Source of the DNA: JAEUKA01 sp035328405
Lineage (GTDB): Bacteria > Myxococcota_A > Polyangia > Palsa-1104 > JAEUJZ01
Length of the DNA stretch: 64,000 nt
Assembly: GCA_035328405.1 (NCBI GenBank)
Contig: DAOLIT010000017.1
Coordinates: forward strand, 1-64,000
Direction: 5' to 3'
Below the pieces are notes generated by a model. The model saw only the letters and a list, made by a program, of their open reading frames with translations. It was not told the origin of the DNA and searched no databases. A program made the position numbers and the translations under genes. Each line of letters opens with the position of its first letter. The first letter of the stretch is position 1. Below are positions 7,471-16,285 of the stretch, one piece after another.

Positions 7471-9909
7471 TTGCTTTTGCGCAAACACAGCGGTTCTTCT
7501 TTTTGGCCGACGCGCTTGGGTGGGTTGGCTTGCCTTTTGGGTCTTCCTTTGCTCGGTTGCGCACACACGGGAAAAAACGCGGGTTCTTTGTCCACGCCGA
7601 CGACGACTTCCGCGACTTCCGCGATTTCCGCGACTTCGGCAGCCGGTGCAACGAACGCTCCGCAAGCAGGCGTTTCCGTGGCGGTTGTGCCTTTGCCTGC
7701 GGTCGCGCCGCTTGGGCCGATTCCCACGAGTGAAGAAGAGGCGGAGCGCGGTCGGTACAGACTCGACACCCTCGCGACCGACGACACTAGTTGGTTGGGA
7801 CGCAGGCAGGCGCTGGTCGAATTTTATTGCACCGCGATGGAACAAGTCCTGGATCGGGGGCACTTTGAAGACGCCTTTCAGCTTTTGACCAAAACGGTGA
7901 CGCTGTTTGAAGCTGCGGAACTTGTGGACCCGAGTCGGCCTCCTACGCAGCCTCGGCTTTTGGGTGCGGCGCGGCGAATCGACCAGGCTTTTTCCCGACG
8001 AGGAGCACATGCAGAGGCGATGTTGGCGCTCGCAGTGCAGATTGCCCTGTCGCCAGCGGAAATGAGGCCGGTGAATCGGTTTGAACAACTGGCGGCATGG
8101 CTGAAAGGACCAGGCAATCCGGCGCAACATGCTTTTCGGAATCGTCGTGCGTCGCTGGAGCAGTGGTTGCAGGAAGCTCCGGCGTCGTTCACGTCGGACA
8201 TGGAGCACGCTTATCGCGTTTGGCCGACGACGTTTTTGCGAAAGCGCCTGGTCGAGCAGTACCGCCGGGAGTCTCAGCCCGGCGATGCGCGCAATCCGCA
8301 CGATTTTTTGCGTTCGCTCATGCGGGAAAAAAAGCGACGCGGCTCGAAAGAGCTGCTCGCGTACAAGTTGGCGCAGGTGTACTTGCGGGCGTCGTTGCCG
8401 AAAGAGGCGCTCGCTGAAATCGAAAAATTGGGCCGCCTGAGCGACGGCGAAACGCTACTCGGGGATCTGTTGCGAGACACGCTGGCCAGCCCGGCGCGAC
8501 CGCTGAGTTCCGGGCAGCTTCGTCAATCCCTCACGCTGGCCAAGGAATTTGTGCATTCCCCAGAGGACTTGGATGTGGGTTTGCAAGTTTGCCGAGATGT
8601 TTTTGCGATGGCACCCGACTTTGTGGATGCCGCGATCTGCATCGGAGAATTGGCTCATGCGCAGGACCGAAAAGGACTCGCGATGTGGGCTTTTTTGCAG
8701 GCGCAAAAACTGGCACCCACGGATCGAACGGTGTGGCAAAAACTTGGACTTCTGTATTTGGAACAGCTCTCGACGCTGGTCAGCGAAGAGAGAACAGGCG
8801 AAATGAACGCGGCGTTGCGCGAAATCGAAAGCCATTACGCCGCGATGAAACAGCGATTTTCCGACACGACCCCTGAGATGAACATGGCGATGGCTCTGTT
8901 CGAGGTGGGGCGCGGTTACTTCAATGTCGGTTCAATCACCGACGCTGAACACTATTTTTCTCGCTCTGTCCAGGCGTCGCCGACTGCACAGCCGTATGAA
9001 CTCCTTGGAATGATTCATTTTCGACGGAAACATGCGGATGAAGCGATTCGCATGTTCGAGAAAGCGTTGAGCAGCCATGCTGCACAGTCGAAGGTAGATG
9101 TCCTCACCCAGACCTTGTATTCGGGGCGGCTGGGTCGGTTGATGGCGGACGCGCAAGACCTGCGAAAGGAGGGTTCGGGGGCAGAGCTACGGAAGCAGAG
9201 TCTTGGCCTTTTGAACCGTCTCCAGAGTGAGCAAAGATTGCGGCCAGAGCGACGGGCCGAGGCTGAAATCGAGCGCGGCAAAATGTTCTATTCCCTCGGG
9301 GAGCGCGAGCAATCCCTTCTGGCATTTCGTTTGGCCACCGACCAGATTCCAAGTGCAGAGGAGACGAACAAAGGGGCAGGGCAGCTCTATGCCGACATGT
9401 TGGCTTTTTTGGTGCAGCGTGGGGAGCTGAGTTTGTCACTCGACATTTATCACCGCGCGCTGTTGTCGCCGCATTTGGGAGAGCCCCTGAAAGTCTATTG
9501 TTCGATGTGGTTGCTCGATTTGGCCGAGCGCGCGGGCCAAGTTCGCGATCCGCTCGCGACCGCGTTTCTTCAGTCGGTGCAAGGCGGAAAATGGCATGCG
9601 ACCTTGGCCCACTTTCAGAGTGGTCGCTTGGATGCGCAAGAGCTCGTATCGAGAGCAGACACGCAAGGCAAACTCGCGGAGGCACATTTTTATCTGGCGC
9701 AGGCAGCGCTGAGACGAGGCGACGCCAAAACCGCGCGCGAGCTGTGGAACAAAGTCCTACAAAGCAACATGTTCGGCTTTTTCGAGTTCGAGATGGCCGG
9801 CGCGTATTTGGAAAAGGGCGCACCGACGCAGCCCCGACTGGATGCAAAAAACGCCAAGCCAACACGTCCCGCCATACCACCTTCTGGCCCTAATTCTGGG
9901 TCAAGGTAA
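7471..9909 (+). CDS. TPR-repeat lipoprotein
   Basis: An 812-residue predicted lipoprotein: signal ending LLGLPLLGC followed by a low-complexity Thr/Ser/Ala linker (about residues 40-60), then helical repeats to the C-terminus. The clearest TPR-like units are around GLAMWAFLQAQKLAPTDRT, GYFNVGSITDAEHYFSRSV and LLGMIHFRRKHADEAIRMF. Such proteins are usually scaffolds in the periplasm or at the outer membrane. The start is a TTG at 7471 or 7477; GGGG at 7465-7468 suits the latter better. It is followed after 58 bp by the S46 peptidase gene. Confidence 0.7.
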   Translation: MLLRKHSGSSFWPTRLGGLACLLGLPLLGCAHTGKNAGSLSTPTTTSATSAISATSAAGATNAPQAGVSVAVVPLPAVAPLGPIPTSEEEAERGRYRLDTLATDDTSWLGRRQALVEFYCTAMEQVLDRGHFEDAFQLLTKTVTLFEAAELVDPSRPPTQPRLLGAARRIDQAFSRRGAHAEAMLALAVQIALSPAEMRPVNRFEQLAAWLKGPGNPAQHAFRNRRASLEQWLQEAPASFTSDMEHAYRVWPTTFLRKRLVEQYRRESQPGDARNPHDFLRSLMREKKRRGSKELLAYKLAQVYLRASLPKEALAEIEKLGRLSDGETLLGDLLRDTLASPARPLSSGQLRQSLTLAKEFVHSPEDLDVGLQVCRDVFAMAPDFVDAAICIGELAHAQDRKGLAMWAFLQAQKLAPTDRTVWQKLGLLYLEQLSTLVSEERTGEMNAALREIESHYAAMKQRFSDTTPEMNMAMALFEVGRGYFNVGSITDAEHYFSRSVQASPTAQPYELLGMIHFRRKHADEAIRMFEKALSSHAAQSKVDVLTQTLYSGRLGRLMADAQDLRKEGSGAELRKQSLGLLNRLQSEQRLRPERRAEAEIERGKMFYSLGEREQSLLAFRLATDQIPSAEETNKGAGQLYADMLAFLVQRGELSLSLDIYHRALLSPHLGEPLKVYCSMWLLDLAERAGQVRDPLATAFLQSVQGGKWHATLAHFQSGRLDAQELVSRADTQGKLAEAHFYLAQAALRRGDAKTARELWNKVLQSNMFGFFEFEMAGAYLEKGAPTQPRLDAKNAKPTRPAIPPSGPNSGSR

Positions 9910-9967
9910 GTAATTCAGATTACAAAATTTTATTGAGTAAACAGGCTCGACCGACGAAGATGTTGCC

Positions 9968-12052
9968 ATGGGGAACATCTGGGGCCGCTCGGTCCTTTTG
10001 GGGGGTTTTTTGTTCTGTGGGCTCGCCTCGGCGGACGAGGGAATGTGGCCCATTCACCAATTGCCCAAGGCTGCGTGGCAAAAACGACACAATTTTGCAC
10101 CGTCGGACGAGTGGCTTTTGCACAACCAGCGAGCAGCGGTTCGCTTGTCGGACGGTGGTTCTGGATCGCTCGTGTCTGATGACGGTCTGCTTTTGACCAA
10201 CCACCACGTCGCGCGCGGTCAACTGCACAAACTGTCCACTCCCGAGCGGGACCTTTTGCGCGACGGCTTTTATGCCAGGACGTTGGCTGATGAGCTGCGC
10301 TGTCCCGATTTGGAAATTCGGATTCTGTGGTCGCACGAGGACGTGACCGAGCGCGTGCGGAACGCCATCGATGGGAAAGCCCCTCCTGAAAAACAGAATG
10401 GGCAACGCAAAAAAATCATCGCAGAGCTTGAAAAGGAGTCGAGCGACAAGACAGGTTTGCGTTCCGATGTGGTCGCGCTTCATTCGGGCGGGCAGTACGT
10501 GCTGTATCGGTACAAGACGTATCAAGACATCCGTATGGTTTTTGCGCCCGAGGAGCAGGCCGCGATTTTTGGGGGAGATTTCGACAATTTTACCTACCCC
10601 CGTTACGCGCTCGATTTTGCGATTTTGCGCGTTTATGAAGACGGACAACCCCTTCGTCCCGAACATTTCCTTCGTTTGTCTGACAAGCCTCCCGAGTCTG
10701 GCGATTTGGTCGTCACCGTCGGACATCCTGCTTCGACACAGAGAGGTCTGACTGTCGCCCAGCGCCAGTATCACAGAGACACCCAAAACCCTCTGCAACT
10801 GGATGTCTTGAAAAAGCAGATCGCTGCGGTCACGACGTACATGGCGCAAGGGAGCGAACAGACACGTCGCGGGGGAACCCTGTTGCGGCATTTGGAGAAC
10901 CGGTACAAACGGCTGGTGGGACAACAGGCGGGTCTTCTCGATCTCGCGCAAATGCAGAAGCTGAAGACTGAAGAGGATGCGTTGCGCGCCGAGGTGCGAA
11001 AACGGCCCGAGCTTCTGGCCAAGTTTGGGGATGCTTGGTTCAAACTCCAAACGCTGTACGCAAAACTTGCGCCGCTTGGGAAACGTCATGCGTATGTGAG
11101 CATTTCACCGTCGAAGCTCTTGACCATGGCCGTACACCTTGTCCGTCTTCCAGAGGAGATGAAAAAGCCGAACGGAGAGCGACTTGAGGAGTACCGAGAA
11201 TCGCGCATTCCTGCTCTTCATCGCGAACTCCTTTCGACCGCTCCCATCTACGCAGACCTGGAAGAAGCGGTACTTGCAGACTGGTTTGCCCAAGTACAGA
11301 CTGCGCTTGGGAATGCGGACCCCTTTGTTCAAGCACTCTTGAATGGGCAGACACCGGCGAATGCAGCCCGCAAGTGGATTGGGGATAGCAAACTGTCTTT
11401 GTCACCTGAACGGACTGCCTTGTTTCAGGGAGGCGCTGTGGCCGTACAGGCAAGCACTGATCCGTTGATGGTGCTCGCAAAGAAAATCGAACCCCTTTTG
11501 AGAAAAGCTCGCTTGGAACACGAACAACAAGTCCAAGCGGTTGAAAACATCGCCAATGCACAGATTGCGCAGGCTCGATTTTCTGTCTTTGGAACAGACA
11601 TCTATCCTGATGCAACCTACACGCTCCGGTTTTCTTTGGGGGAAGTAAAGGGGTACATGAAAGACACGCGCCCCGTTCCGCACCAGACATTGTTCTATGG
11701 ACTCCTGGAGCGTTCGTTGAGCCAAGCAGAGAAATCCCCCTTCGATTTACCAACGCAATTGAGGAGAGGTCTATATCGTCTCCCCCTATGGACTCCCATG
11801 AACTTTGTCTTTACATCAGACACGATTGGGGGGAACTCTGGGAGCCCGGTTGTGGATCGCGATGGGAAAGTCGTCGGGCTCAATTTCGACAGCAACCTGG
11901 AGAAACTGGCCAACCGGTACTACTACGTTCCCGATGAACAAGGAGCGCGTGCGGTCGCCGTCCATAGCGTCGCCATTTTGGCCGCGCTCCGAACGCTGTA
12001 CGACGCGGGCCCGCTGGCAGACAAGCTGGTCGTTTCGCCCACGCTGCCGTAG
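9968..12052 (+). CDS. S46 family dipeptidyl peptidase (DPP7/DPP11-like)
   Basis: A 694-residue secreted serine peptidase predicted to remove dipeptides from oligopeptide N-termini in the periplasm. A signal peptide ends near GLASA (residue 22). The S46 hallmarks are present: EGMWP after the signal, the LLLTNHHVARG block with the catalytic His (H79 or H80), FDNFTYPRYALDFA with the catalytic Asp, and IGGNSGSPV with nucleophile S624. The length is close to characterised DPP7/DPP11 enzymes (about 710-720). Whether it prefers hydrophobic or acidic residues cannot be settled by eye. The family is common in Bacteroidetes and also known in proteobacteria. Confidence 0.92.
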   Translation: MGNIWGRSVLLGGFLFCGLASADEGMWPIHQLPKAAWQKRHNFAPSDEWLLHNQRAAVRLSDGGSGSLVSDDGLLLTNHHVARGQLHKLSTPERDLLRDGFYARTLADELRCPDLEIRILWSHEDVTERVRNAIDGKAPPEKQNGQRKKIIAELEKESSDKTGLRSDVVALHSGGQYVLYRYKTYQDIRMVFAPEEQAAIFGGDFDNFTYPRYALDFAILRVYEDGQPLRPEHFLRLSDKPPESGDLVVTVGHPASTQRGLTVAQRQYHRDTQNPLQLDVLKKQIAAVTTYMAQGSEQTRRGGTLLRHLENRYKRLVGQQAGLLDLAQMQKLKTEEDALRAEVRKRPELLAKFGDAWFKLQTLYAKLAPLGKRHAYVSISPSKLLTMAVHLVRLPEEMKKPNGERLEEYRESRIPALHRELLSTAPIYADLEEAVLADWFAQVQTALGNADPFVQALLNGQTPANAARKWIGDSKLSLSPERTALFQGGAVAVQASTDPLMVLAKKIEPLLRKARLEHEQQVQAVENIANAQIAQARFSVFGTDIYPDATYTLRFSLGEVKGYMKDTRPVPHQTLFYGLLERSLSQAEKSPFDLPTQLRRGLYRLPLWTPMNFVFTSDTIGGNSGSPVVDRDGKVVGLNFDSNLEKLANRYYYVPDEQGARAVAVHSVAILAALRTLYDAGPLADKLVVSPTLP

Positions 12053-12070
12053 TCCCTCCGAAGACTAACC

Positions 12071-12108
12071 CACCCCTCCTCACCCCTCCTCACCCCTCCT
12101 CACCCCTA
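12071..12108. repeat. 10-bp tandem repeat (about 3.7 copies)
   Basis: Three exact copies of cacccctcct followed by a partial fourth, in the 78-bp gap between two convergent genes. It is pyrimidine-rich on the plus strand. No hairpin with a T tract is visible, so it is not a recognisable terminator. Confidence 0.85.
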
Positions 12109-12130
12109 AACGTCGGCGCGGAATCGAACG

Positions 12131-14278
12131 TCAATACCGACAGGCTTGGATTGCGCTTTGCAGAGCGTTGCCTTTTCGCAAGCACGGCCAGCAATCTGTT
12201 TGTGCGCCTGGACCACATCCAGTCGTCTGCTGGAGCTTCCTGAGCATGTCGCAGGTGCGTTTTCCGCCTACTTTGCTCGCCTTCGACAGCAAACCCCGTT
12301 TCGTTTCGCAGGCCGTCGCGTTCCGTAGATCGAGCGCCATCAAACCATCTTGCGACGCCAATTTGCGCACCGAGTCCTTCGATAGTGCTGCGGCCAGCCG
12401 ACCTCGATACGGTTCCATCGACGTGCGCTCAGCCAACTCGATCAGCGTGTCCACGCCGTATTCACCCATGCCCTGCTCCAGGAGCTGCATCGCCTGTTCA
12501 GAGGTCTGCGGTTGGAGCGCCGCGTCGGCAACCAGTCGAAGAATCGCATCGTCGTACGCAGCCGCCGGGTCCACTGTTAATAGCGGCGTCATTGCTTGCA
12601 GCGCCAAGCCCAGCTCGCCCGTTTTTCCATACGCCTTCACCAGTGCTCGGTGCGCTCGCGAATCCGTCGGATATTTGTTCTTGAGTTTGAGCAGCGCCGC
12701 AGGCCCCTTTTCCACCGCCTTTTGCATCTCGGCTTCCGTCGCGTAGCCCACGATTCCCACCGGAGCCGCGTCGCTCTCATCGTCGTCCCCGCTCCACAAA
12801 ATCCCCAGCACAAAGAACAGCGGAAGGAGCAACGCCGCTGCGACCCCTGTTCCCAACGCCCACTGCGAAACATGGCGGTGTTTTTCCGGCAATTTGCTTC
12901 GCACTCGCGACAGAAGCTTTGACCAATTCTGCTCGGCCACCACTCGAAATTTCGCCCATTTTTCTTTTGCGACCGCGACCCCTGAACTTTCGGGAGCTTT
13001 CGCAATTTCATGGCGTGCAGACGCCATGGCCGGAACCGTTGCCGCATGTCCGACCATCTTTGCGTCGCCCAGGTCGTCGTGCGAGGCGGTCTTGCCAGAT
13101 GAAGGATTCTTCGTCGTGGCCGCGACCGCGCCCGACGCTTTCGGAGACGGTTGTGTGCCCGTCGCTGCTGGGAGGCCAGCGGCGCTGGAAGCCACGATTT
13201 CGATTTGAGCGACCGACTCTCCTCCCGTTGCTGCGGCCAGTGCTTTGTAGTCTTTGTCGCCAGGCACCGTAGCTTTGTCCAGATGAACCAAGCCCGACGA
13301 AGGAATGTTCAGACGAGCCAGCGGCATCGAGGGCTCATATCGCAGCCCTTCCGCTGTTGCGACTTCAGTCAGTGCATCCAAAAGGTCCCGCGCATCTTTG
13401 TATCTGTTGTCTGGATTCTTCTCGAGCAACTTCATGACCATCGCTTCGAGTGATGCGGGCACCTTCACCGACGGTGCTTTTTGCGACATCGGTGGCACCG
13501 GTGCCAAAATTTGCTGTCGCAAGATCGTCGCTGGATCATCTGCGTCAAACGGCACCCACCCCGTCAAGAGTTCGTACATCAACGCGCCGAGCGCATACAA
13601 ATCCGTCCGCCCGTCCACTTCCCCACCCGCTGCCTGCTCCGGTGCCATGTAAGCTGGAGTACCAAAAATCGTTCCGTATTTCGTCAGTGTTTCAGACCGA
13701 TGGCTCACGTCTTCCACCAACGCCTCGATCCGAACCTTCGCCAAACCAAAATCCAACACCTTCACAAAATCCGGGTCCCCCTCCCGATTCAAAACCATCA
13801 CATTCTCCGGCTTTAAATCCCTGTGAATGATTCCGACGGAGTGGGCTCGGTGGAGGGCGGAGGTGATTTGGCGGGCGATGTGAATGACTCTTTGGGGACT
13901 CAGTGGACCAAAGGCTAGGTGCTCGCGCAGAGACTTGCCGTCGATGAATTCCAGGACGAGAAACAGAGAACCTTCGTCGGTCCTCCCAAGGTCGGTGGCG
14001 GCGACGACGTTGGGATGTTCCAAGTGCGCGGCAGCCATGGCCTCACGCTCGAAGCGGGCGACCATTTCGCGGTTTTTGGAAAGCTCAGCATTGAGAACTT
14101 TGAGGGCCATCCGCTTCCGCATGAGCGCGTGTTCTACAAGGTAAACGGCACCCATACCTCCCTCGCCGAGCAGAGACAGGACCTTGTACCGTCCCCCGAT
14201 GGTGGTGCCCAATAGACGCTTTGCGCCCTCGCTCGAATCGGAACCGGCTGACGCCGACACGTTTTGGGCTTGATCCAT
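12131..14278 (-). CDS. Receptor-like Ser/Thr protein kinase with periplasmic C-terminal domain
   Basis: A 715-residue Hanks-type kinase. The N-terminal kinase domain (about 30-300) is intact: GEGGMGAVY glycine loop, ALK lysine (K60), IIHRDLKPENV catalytic loop, LDFGLAKV metal loop and a FGTPAYMAPEQ activation segment. A Pro/Ser/Ala-rich juxtamembrane linker follows, then one transmembrane helix (GVAAALLLPLFFVLGILW, about residue 485). The outer part is helical repeats and ends in a cysteine-rich tail (about six Cys in the last 60 residues), probably disulphide bonded. It would pass an envelope signal to cytoplasmic phosphorylation. It stands alone between a convergent peptidase gene and the moeB-like gene. 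Confidence 0.9.
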   Translation of the reverse strand: MDQAQNVSASAGSDSSEGAKRLLGTTIGGRYKVLSLLGEGGMGAVYLVEHALMRKRMALKVLNAELSKNREMVARFEREAMAAAHLEHPNVVAATDLGRTDEGSLFLVLEFIDGKSLREHLAFGPLSPQRVIHIARQITSALHRAHSVGIIHRDLKPENVMVLNREGDPDFVKVLDFGLAKVRIEALVEDVSHRSETLTKYGTIFGTPAYMAPEQAAGGEVDGRTDLYALGALMYELLTGWVPFDADDPATILRQQILAPVPPMSQKAPSVKVPASLEAMVMKLLEKNPDNRYKDARDLLDALTEVATAEGLRYEPSMPLARLNIPSSGLVHLDKATVPGDKDYKALAAATGGESVAQIEIVASSAAGLPAATGTQPSPKASGAVAATTKNPSSGKTASHDDLGDAKMVGHAATVPAMASARHEIAKAPESSGVAVAKEKWAKFRVVAEQNWSKLLSRVRSKLPEKHRHVSQWALGTGVAAALLLPLFFVLGILWSGDDDESDAAPVGIVGYATEAEMQKAVEKGPAALLKLKNKYPTDSRAHRALVKAYGKTGELGLALQAMTPLLTVDPAAAYDDAILRLVADAALQPQTSEQAMQLLEQGMGEYGVDTLIELAERTSMEPYRGRLAAALSKDSVRKLASQDGLMALDLRNATACETKRGLLSKASKVGGKRTCDMLRKLQQTTGCGPGAQTDCWPCLRKGNALQSAIQACRY

Positions 14279-14340
14279 TCACACCAAGATATCCGATTTG
14301 CTCGCCTTCGCCCGGCAAAACAGGAATACAAACTACAAAA

Positions 14341-15510
14341 TCAACGCGGGGACGTTTGCTTACAGATTGCGGGCCAATCGGTGAGCACAGGCGGCGTCGC
14401 ATGGAGGCCACATGCGGGACAATCGGGCTTGCTCCTTACTTTGATGTAGTTGAACGTCGCCAACAGAGCATCATAAAGCAGCAAACGTCCGACGAGGGAC
14501 TCACCCACATTCAACAGCAATTTGAGGGTCTCTGTTGCTTGCAAAACGCCGAGGACGCCGGGCAAAACGCCGAGGACGCCCGCCTGTTCGCACGAGGGCG
14601 CAAGCTCGGGCGGCGGCGGTTCTGGGTAGAGACAACGGTAGCAAGGGCCTTTTGTTGGGATAAAAGTCGTAAGCTGTGCCTCAAATCGATACACGGACGC
14701 ATGCACAACCGGGATGTTCAGAATCACGGAAGCATCGTTGAGCAGATAGCGGGTGGGGAAGTTGTCTGCTCCATCCACAATCACGTCGTATCCCGACAGC
14801 AAATCGAGAGCGTTGTCAGCGCCGAGGCGAACGGGATGAGCGATCACTTTGACATCGGGATTTAGTTCGCGAAGGGTCTGTTCGGCGGATGCAACCTTTT
14901 TTTGGCCGATGCGGCGGCTGTTGTGGAGAATTTGCCTTTGAAGATTGCTTTCATCGACGTTGTCGTCGTCGATGATTCCAAGCGTCCCGACGCCAGCCGC
15001 CGCAAGATAGTACGCCGCCGGACAGCCCAGGCCGCCAGCCCCCAAAAGGAGCACGCGACTTTTCAAAAGCTGAAGTTGACCTGCTTCACCGACCTCGGGC
15101 AAAAGCACATGCCGAGAGTAGCGAGCGCGCTGACTAGCAGACAGCAACTCGGGTTTGGTGACGGACCCGCCCGCTGCCCGCCAAGCAACAATGCCTCCAG
15201 ACAGCGACGAGACGTTGACATAGCCCATCAACGAGAGACTATGTGCGGCAAACGCAGACCGCTTTCCGCTGTGGCAGTAGACGACGATGCGGGCTTCGGG
15301 ATCTTTTGCGAGTTGTTCGATGCGTCCCTCGAGCAGGCCACGCGGCACAAGCCTCGCGCCGGGTATCACGCCTTGCTCGTGTTCGTCGGGTTCACGGACA
15401 TCGAGCAGCAAAAGAGGTGTCGCCGAAGCGCGAGCAGCGAGCAATTCAGAGACGGAAACTTCGGCAACGGAGCGCAGAACTTGTCGCAAATAATGTTCGT
15501 AAGTGGACAT
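14341..15510 (-). CDS. moeB: Rhodanese-MoeB/ThiF fusion, sulfur-carrier adenylyltransferase
   Basis: A 389-residue protein with an N-terminal rhodanese domain (about 15-110, active-site Cys in YCHSGKRS) and a C-terminal ThiF/MoeB E1-like domain. The latter has GAGGLGCPA for ATP, a YSRHVLLPEVG start, DGADNFPTRY, and two zinc-binding pairs (CYRC and CPAC). It would adenylate the C-terminus of a MoaD- or ThiS-like carrier and supply sulfur to it for molybdopterin, thiamine or cysteine/thiolated products. The common MoeZ/Uba4 layout has the rhodanese at the C-terminus, so the order here is reversed. A Mo enzyme is encoded at the left of the window. Divergent from the IscA-type gene. Confidence 0.88.
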   Translation of the reverse strand: MSTYEHYLRQVLRSVAEVSVSELLAARASATPLLLLDVREPDEHEQGVIPGARLVPRGLLEGRIEQLAKDPEARIVVYCHSGKRSAFAAHSLSLMGYVNVSSLSGGIVAWRAAGGSVTKPELLSASQRARYSRHVLLPEVGEAGQLQLLKSRVLLLGAGGLGCPAAYYLAAAGVGTLGIIDDDNVDESNLQRQILHNSRRIGQKKVASAEQTLRELNPDVKVIAHPVRLGADNALDLLSGYDVIVDGADNFPTRYLLNDASVILNIPVVHASVYRFEAQLTTFIPTKGPCYRCLYPEPPPPELAPSCEQAGVLGVLPGVLGVLQATETLKLLLNVGESLVGRLLLYDALLATFNYIKVRSKPDCPACGLHATPPVLTDWPAICKQTSPR

Positions 15511-15547
15511 GCGGTTTCACTTCTTGACGCGGTTTTGGGCGCGGCCT

Positions 15548-15568
15548 AATCTGACGTTAGGTTAGATT
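15548..15568. promoter_or_regulatory. Short inverted repeat between moeB and iscA-type genes
   Basis: AATCT and AGATT arms separated by 11 bases in the 199-bp divergent intergenic region. It could be an operator shared by the two genes, but the arms are only five bases long, so this is weak. No other structure was seen in this intergenic region apart from the strong GGAGG ribosome site before the iscA-type gene. Confidence 0.2.
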
Positions 15569-15709
15569 TTGCGGGCGTGGGCACTTTTCGTCGAAGCGAA
15601 AAGTACACGCTGCTACATTTGGCCCTCAATTCTTACCCATGTGCTGTCGTGCTAGGCGCGAAAAAACCGACCGGCGCACACACAAAAAACAGGTTCTTCG
15701 GAGGAAAAC

Positions 15710-16099
15710 ATGTCCGCCATTGCCACCAACACCGTCGAGGCCGCACCCGAAAGTGCGCCTGCTGCGATGACAGCTCCCATTTCGCTCACCGCGATCGCCG
15801 CAGAAAAAGTCAAAGAAATCCGCAGCGCCGAAGGGATCGAAGAAAGCATGTTTCTTCGGGTCCGCATCGTCGGTGGAGGCTGCTCGGGTTTCAGCTATGA
15901 CCTGTACTTTGATACGGTGGGGCCGCTCGACAAGAAACTCACATCGCACGACATCGAACTCATCGTCGATCAAATGAGTCTGCAATACCTGCGTGGGACG
16001 GAAATCGACTACGTGGAGGGACTTCAAGGCGCAGGCTTCAAATTCCACAATCCGAATGTCAAATCGACCTGCGGCTGCGGGTCGAGCTTCTCGGTGTAA
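15710..16099 (+). CDS. HesB/IscA/ErpA-type Fe-S cluster carrier
   Basis: A 129-residue A-type carrier that binds and delivers Fe-S clusters to apo-enzymes. The three conserved cysteines are present: one in VGGGCSGFSYD and two in the C-terminal CGCGSSF motif. The first 25 residues are an Ala/Pro-rich extension ahead of the family core (ISLTAIAAEKVKEI). The ribosome site GGAGG lies about eight bases before the ATG. It sits alone, outside any isc or suf operon in this window. ErpA versus IscA cannot be decided. Confidence 0.9.
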   Translation: MSAIATNTVEAAPESAPAAMTAPISLTAIAAEKVKEIRSAEGIEESMFLRVRIVGGGCSGFSYDLYFDTVGPLDKKLTSHDIELIVDQMSLQYLRGTEIDYVEGLQGAGFKFHNPNVKSTCGCGSSFSV

Positions 16100-16285
16100 G
16101 ACACACCCCCGCCGCTTTTTTCCCCACCCTGTCTGTATCTTCCTCACGCTGTAGGTCTTTTCGTTCCTTGTAGACTGCAAGCAATGTCAAACGGTTCGGT
16201 CGCGCCCGAGTGTTTGGGCCGGGGCCCGTGGGTTCGTCGCAGAGCGGCGTGGTAGACTCGCTGCATTTTCCGACTGGAGTGTACG

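Noticed and set aside
7378..8301. 307-residue minus-strand frame over the TPR lipoprotein gene
   Set aside because: Arg/Gln-rich shadow composition with no motif; the plus strand has a lipobox and TPR pattern.
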